From Urechis unicinctus (Eukaryota; Annelida; Polychaeta; Xenopneusta; Urechidae), in assembly GCA_034190875.2 (NCBI GenBank), contig CM067355.1, forward strand, positions 34,045,314 to 34,109,313: a stretch of DNA of 64,000 nt. Reading direction: 5' to 3'. The notes under the pieces were generated by a model that was given only the letters and a program-made list of their open reading frames with translations, did not search any database and had not been told where the DNA came from. Shown piece by piece: positions 59,362-64,000 of the stretch. A program made the position numbers and the translations under genes. Every line of letters begins with the position of its first letter. Position 1 is the first letter of the stretch.

Positions 59362-60640
59362 ACATGTATTTCAGCCAACATGTTCCTGATTTATTTCCTG
59401 TTCTTTGATCTGTTCCATGAATTTCCTGTTCCTGTGTTATTTCCAGTTCTAGGATCTGTTACATGTATTTCTGCCAACAGGTTCCTGGTTCATTTCCTGT
59501 TCTTTACTCTGTTACATGTATTTCAGCCAACAGGTTCCTGTTTTATTTCCTGTTCTTTGATCTGTTACATGTATTTCTGCCAACAGGTTCTTTTTTTATA
59601 GTCCTGATCTTTGATCTGTTACATGTATTTCAGCCAACAGGTTTCTTTTTTTATTTCCTGTTCTTTGATCTGTAACATGTATTTCAGCCAACATGTTCCT
59701 GATTTATTTCCTGTTCTTTGATCTGTTCCATGAATTTCCTGTTCCTGTGTTATTTCCAGTTCTAGGATCTGTTACATGTATTTCTGCCAACAGGTTACTG
59801 GTTCATTTCCTGTTCTTTACTCTGTTACATGTATTTCAGCCAACAGGTTCCTGTTTTATTTCCTGTTCTTTTCTTTGATCTGTTACATGTATTTATTTGC
59901 CAACAGGTTCTTTTTTTTATAGTCCTGATCTTTTTGATCTGTTACATGTATTTCAGCCAACAGGTTTGGTTTTTTTATTTCCTGTTCTTTTTTTTCTGTT
60001 TTGATCTGTAACATGTATTTTCACAGGCCAACATGTTCCTGAGGTTTCTTTTTATTTCCTGTTCTTTGATCCGTTCCATGTTCCTGAATTTCCTGTTCCT
60101 GTGTTTATTCCCCTGTTCTTTGATCTGTTCTTGACTGTTACATGTATTTCTGCCAACAGGTTCCTGGTTCATTTCCTGTTCTTTGCTCTATTACGTGTAT
60201 TTCAGCCAACAGGTTCCTGTTTTATTTCCTGTTCTCTGATCTGTTACATGTATTTCTGCCAACAGGTTCTTTTTTTATAGTCCTGATCTTTGATCTGTTA
60301 CATGTATTTCAGCCTATAGGTTTCTTTTTCATTTCCTGTTCTTTGATCTGTAACATGTATTTCAACCAACATGTTCCTGATTTATTTCCTGTTCTTAGAT
60401 CTTCAACATGTATTTCATTTCCTGTTCTTTGATCTGTAACATGTATTTCAACCAACATGTTTCCTGATTTATTTCCTGTTCTTAGATCTTCAACATGTAT
60501 TTCTGCCAGCAGGTTCCTGTTTTTTTCCCTGTTCTCTGATATATTACATTTATTTCTGTCAGCAGGTTCCTGATTTTTTTCCTGTTCTTTTATCTGTTAC
60601 ATGTATTTCTGTTATTCGATAAATTTCTTGCATTTCTACC
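59362..60640. repeat. 53-bp minisatellite with 313-342-bp higher-order period
   Basis: The basic unit ACATGTATTTCAGCCAACAG, then GTTCCTGTTTTATTTCCTGT, then TCTTTGATCTGTT is 53 bases. A distinctive variant (CCAACATGTTCCTGA) begins at 59362, 59675, 60011 and 60353, so blocks of about six monomers are repeated as higher-order units. Degenerate copies continue to about 60930. Frames across it are incidental. Confidence 0.93.
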
Positions 60641-60662
60641 TACAGATTCGTATATTATGAGC
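60597..60662 (+). repeat. Upstream duplicate of the BTB-BACK exon's acceptor
   Basis: The 27 bases at 60636-60662 (CTACCTACAGATTCGTATAT and then TATGAGC) are identical to 60947-60973, spanning the presumed polypyrimidine/AG acceptor and the first exon codons. About 40 preceding bases are also similar. The copy diverges after TATGAGC and has no exon behind it, so it is a decoy acceptor carried in the minisatellite. Confidence 0.85.
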
Positions 60663-60956
60663 AGTCTTCAGGTTCCTTTTTTATTCCTGTTGTTTGATCT
60701 GTTACACGTATTTCTGGCCAGAGGCTCTATATTATTTCTGTTCTTTGATCAGTACCATCAATTTCTGCCTAAATGTTCCGGTTTTATTCATGTTCTTTGA
60801 TCTGTTGCAAATAGTTACGACTAAGGATTTATGTTTTACTCCTGTCCCTTGATTCGTTACACCTATTTCTGCCAACAGGTTCCTGCTTCATTCCTGTTCC
60901 ATCATCTGATACATGTATTTCTGTTATATGATCTTTTTCTTGTATTCTACCTACAG

Positions 60957-61395
60957 ATTCGTATATTATGAGCGGGCCACGATCACGAGATATAACGCAC
61001 TCTACATTATTAAAACAGCAAAAAAGTTTGACCTGCCCCAACCAGTTGAGAAATGCTCCAGCTTCCTCAAGGAATCTATGGACCCAAAGTACGTGTGTGG
61101 TATACTGAACAGCAGCTTGGTGCTCGACGAACACGACGTCACAGACAGCTTTGTGACGTTCATTCGAAACACCACTGAAGCTGTCCTCATATCTGAGCCG
61201 TTTACTTCGCTGTCGGCAGATGGCCTGATGAGGGTTGTGGAGGATGGATCAATGGCATGTGCCTCTGAGTTTCAGGTGTACCAGGCTTGTATGAGATGGG
61301 CTGAAGCCGAGTGTGGACGCCGTGGGCTGCCTGTCACAGATGGAAACAAGCGTGATGTCCTCGGTGCTGTTCTCTACCAAATACGATTCAGCTGA
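60957..61395 (+). CDS. BTB-BACK domain protein, 3' part (BTBD1/2/3/6-like)
   Basis: An exon beginning after a CTACCTACAG acceptor reads F-V-Y-Y-E-R (end of the BTB fold), Y-I-I-K-T-A-K-K-F-D, then V-E-K-C-S-S-F-L-K-E-S-M and a full BACK domain with M-R-W-A-E-A-E-C-G-R-R-G-L and N-K-R-D-V-L-G-A-V-L-Y-Q-I-R-F. Family members are CUL3 ubiquitin-ligase substrate adaptors in the cytoplasm or nucleus. The N-terminal BTB half should be in an upstream exon, but none is visible before the repeat arrays. The frame stops at 61393-61395, where intact relatives continue to a PHR domain. Confidence 0.8.
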
Positions 61396-61560
61396 ACGGC
61401 ACAGAATTCTCCCATTTGATGTGAAACTCTGTATTACTTAATGCCGAAGAGATATTTATGATATGATTGCAGACAGAGAACATACAGGTTCAATACAACG
61501 GCACGACGCGTCATAAACACAACGGCACGACGCAGCCCAAACACAACAAAATCACAGCTT
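61396..61560 (+). pseudogene. Frame-broken linker between BACK and PHR
   Basis: In a shifted frame the text continues L-N-G-T-E-F-S-H-L-M-stop, then L-N-A-E-E-I-F-M-I-stop. That resembles the end of the BACK region (F-x-x-x-I-L-T-x-E-E pattern), so a single-base frameshift plus two TGA stops is likely. Two copies of ACAACGGCACGACGC (61496 and 61520 regions) form a short direct repeat. An alternative is an unrecognised intron with a weak acceptor at ATCACAG (61557). Confidence 0.5.
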
Positions 61561-61563
61561 ACT

Positions 61564-62019
61564 ATGGCACGTTTCCGGGATGTAATAGGGGGAAGAAAAG
61601 GAGAGAAAGCATGGGCTTCTAATGGATCTAGTAATGCCATTGATTTCAGCAGTAACACACCTTTGCTAGTGATAGGTGCTGGTCTATACCGAGGTGTGGG
61701 GGCTGGAACTAACGCTGTCCACATGCAGCTTCTGGACGACAAGGACGGAGTTCTGGCTGACACTGGGTATATTACCATGGCCTCAAATGGATCCTACACA
61801 CCCATCCCGCTCTTGTTTCCCTCACCGTGTCAGGTAGATGCTAACCGAACATACTGCATTAAAGCAACCATAAAAGGCCACCTTACCCACTTCGGGATTC
61901 ATGGCATGGTCACAGTGACAAGTGACAAGTGTACACTCAGCTTCTCCAACTCTAGCTGCAGTAGCCGTACCGATGTTGACAAGGGCCAAATACCTACAAT
62001 TGTCGTCTCACTCCTTTGA
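61564..62019 (+). CDS. PHR domain (C-terminal part of the BTB-BACK-PHR gene)
   Basis: About 150 codons with the PHR pattern: N-A-I-D-F-S-S-N-T-P-L-L-V-I-G-A-G-L-Y, then V-H-M-Q-L-L-D-D, a Y-T-P-I-P-L-L-F-P-S-P-C-Q-V strand, Y-C-I-K-A-T-I-K-G, F-G-I-H-G-M, and G-Q-I-P-T-I-V-V-S before TGA. PHR is a beta-sandwich found at the C-terminus of BTBD1/2/3/6 and in PAM/Highwire proteins, thought to bind partners. It is intact here. The ATG at 61564 is probably an internal Met, not the true start. Lies about 170 bases after the BACK frame. Confidence 0.75.
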   Translation: MARFRDVIGGRKGEKAWASNGSSNAIDFSSNTPLLVIGAGLYRGVGAGTNAVHMQLLDDKDGVLADTGYITMASNGSYTPIPLLFPSPCQVDANRTYCIKATIKGHLTHFGIHGMVTVTSDKCTLSFSNSSCSSRTDVDKGQIPTIVVSLL

Positions 62020-62137
62020 TGATATTCTTCACTTCACCATAGGACCAAATAAGTTGATCATTATGTTATATCCTTATTGACGTTGGAATATATACCGCAT
62101 CAACCGCATATTTCGAAATTAGATTGCACACATAAAT

Positions 62138-62468
62138 GTGTATGTATGTATGTATGTATGTATGTATGTATGTATGTATGTATGTATGTATGTATGTATG
62201 TATGTATGTATGTATGTATGTATGTATGTATGTATGTATGTATGTATGTATGTATGTGTATGTATGTATGTATGTATGTATGTATGTATGTATGTATGTA
62301 TGTATGTATGTATGTATGTATGTATGTATGTATGTATGTATGTATGTATGTATGTATGTATGTATGTATGTATGTATGTATGTATGTATGTATGTCTGTG
62401 TATGTATGTATGTATGTATGTATGTATGTATGTATGTATGTATGTATGTATGTATGTATGTATGTATG

Positions 62469-62500
<32 letters not shown>

Positions 62501-62622
62501 TGTATGTATGTATGTATGTATGTATGTATGTATGTATGCATGTATGTATGTATGCATGCATGCTTGTATGTATGTATGTATGTATGTATGTATGTATGTA
62601 TGTATGTATGTATGTATGTATG

Positions 62623-62654
<32 letters not shown>

Positions 62655-63058
62655 TGTATGTATGTATGTGTATGTATGTATGTATGTATGTATGTATGTA
62701 TGTATGTATGTATGTATGTATGTATGTATGTATGTATGTATGTATGTATGTATGCATGCATGTATGTATGTATGTATGTATGTATGTATGTATGTATGTA
62801 TGTATGTATGTATGTATGTATGTATGTATGTATGTATGTATGTATGTATGTATGTATGTATGTATGTATGTATGTATGTATGTATGTATGTATGTATGTA
62901 TGTATGTATGTATGTATGTATGTATGTATGTATGTATGTATGTATGTATGTATGTATGTATGTATGTATGTATGTATGTATGTATGTATGTATGTATGTA
63001 TGTATGTATGTATGTATGTATGTATGTATGTATGTATGTATGTATGTATGTATGTATG

Positions 63059-63089
<31 letters not shown>

Positions 63090-63115
63090 GAATGTATGTA
63101 TGTATGTATGTATGT
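62138..63115. repeat. (TATG)n microsatellite, nearly 1 kb
   Basis: About 240 copies of TATG with sparse interruptions (TGTG at 62256, 62398 and 62668, TATATG at 62470 and 62623, and CATGCATGC near 62545 and 62755). Very long frames on both strands (up to about 400 codons of M-Y-V-C or Y-I-H-T repeats) arise because a 4-base repeat has a 12-base codon period without stops. Confidence 0.98.
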
Positions 63116-63119
63116 CGGG

Positions 63120-64000
63120 TATGAATCATCTTGCTTCTGCAATTTCTTGGCAACAGAGATTCTCTGAAATAGTGGCAATCTTTAAAACGTGTACAAGAGC
63201 ACCACACCAAGTTATCAAGGGCGCCACCCTCCGTGCCCACGTCTCTCCCTACGTCACCTTCATTCGCCGTACTTTTGATCGACAAGGCACTGTCTTTTAA
63301 CAATGCGACCTCGGGCTGGCACTGTTGGCACCAACGACGTCACACTAAACAAATGGCGGAGGCTATGAAATCAGATCCGAACCGAACGTTCCAAAAAAGA
63401 GGAAAACTATTCAAACTATAATGCTCACCATCTTTAAAACCCGGAAATATTCTATCAATGGGTTGAGTCTATGATATCATAATCTCGTTTAGTTGGCTGG
63501 CGTATCACTTTAATTGCGTAGATAAGTATGATAAATGCCAAAGCAAGGGCGGCAAAAGTATAACTTCATTCCGAAAATGACAGTTAAACTTGCCTTGATG
63601 TTGAGCTTAGTGTTAGAGATCCATGGTTCAAATCTTTGGAGACAGACAGGGTTTTAAGGATGCTGACACAGAAATCTGAATCACTAAGCCAATGTATTGT
63701 CAATGTATTCCCATGTGTCATATCACAGGCCGCCATCTAGTCGGACTCTCATCGCTATCCTCGTATGTTGTTTTCGTCTGGTGTACTTTCACTAAGATGA
63801 GGGTGCGTTATACATAAAATGAACCGTTTGATGAGATCAAAGGTCACGTTGTATTACGTGCACTGCATGCAAGCGTCCTTGAGTGCCCCACCGCGCGCTC
63901 TACGTAGCATCAAAAATTTACCGAAATTATGGGACGATTACCACTGAAAACATTAATTCACAACAATAGATCGCTGTGTTCGAAATTTGATGCATTTACT
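63120..64000. other. 880 bp of non-coding DNA, nothing recognised
   Basis: Short frames only. A weak box B-like GGTTCAAATCT at 63625 has no clear box A 44 bases upstream. Confidence 0.45.

Noticed and set aside
62077-63303. Frames of 300-400 codons on both strands across the TATG tract
   Set aside because: Fully explained by a tetranucleotide repeat whose 12-base codon period has no stop. Every frame encodes the same trivial repeat.
63581-63640. SINE with box B GGTTCAAATCT
   Set aside because: No convincing box A 44 bases upstream and no SINE body recognised.

Overview
The window looks like nuclear DNA from an invertebrate animal, most probably a lophotrochozoan and tentatively a marine mollusc. 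The basis is intron-split fragments of animal genes, tRNA-derived SINEs, a Ty3/Gypsy relic, a decayed non-LTR retrotransposon, and very abundant micro- and minisatellites. There are no bacterial-style operons. Most open frames are microsatellite artefacts such as (TA)n, (GA)n and (TATG)n. I cannot name the species.

Layout. 1-3.3 kb: (GA)n tracts and otherwise featureless DNA. 3.39-7.64 kb: a degenerate Ty3/Gypsy-type LTR element with two short LTRs and broken gag, RT and integrase pieces, plus an apparent insertion inside the integrase region. 8.2-9.3 kb: old tandem duplications. 12.8-15.5 kb: SINE-related fragments beside long (TA)n tracts, a 352-bp MITE with perfect 15-bp terminal inverted repeats, and an 18-bp minisatellite. 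15.5-29.2 kb: mostly non-coding, with 29-, 37-, 24-, 18- and 30-bp minisatellites, one SINE and two unassigned open frames.

30.4-35.0 kb: the most informative region. It holds remains of an intron-containing nuclear receptor of the E75/Rev-erb (NR1D) type. The end of the second zinc finger, the C-terminal extension, ligand-binding-domain exons and an E75-like tail motif lie in order. Consensus or near-consensus splice sites and matching intron phases survive, but three in-frame stops (TGA, TAA, TAG) sit at otherwise recognisable codons. It reads as a decayed, non-processed gene copy. 40.3-42.0 kb: a broken LINE reverse transcriptase.

42.2-59.4 kb: directly after a 100-N scaffold gap comes a tandem array of a roughly 4.7-kb unit, about 3.6 near-identical copies. 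Each full unit carries poly-G and poly-C tracts in inverted relation, several perfect inverted repeats, a (TA)n tract, a minus-strand tRNA-derived SINE, a 36-bp minisatellite, a 66-bp minisatellite and a MITE-like end sequence. The array stops abruptly inside the SINE and passes straight into a 53-bp minisatellite (59.36-60.9 kb). That minisatellite abuts the 3' part of a BTB-BACK-PHR gene (60.96-62.02 kb) whose 5' exons are not recognisable here and whose frame is broken between the BACK and PHR parts. A (TATG)n microsatellite of nearly 1 kb follows (62.1-63.1 kb).

No set of genes here works together as a pathway. The window is a record of gene decay, transposition and tandem-repeat expansion. 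Every family assignment comes from reading motifs by eye, without database searches.
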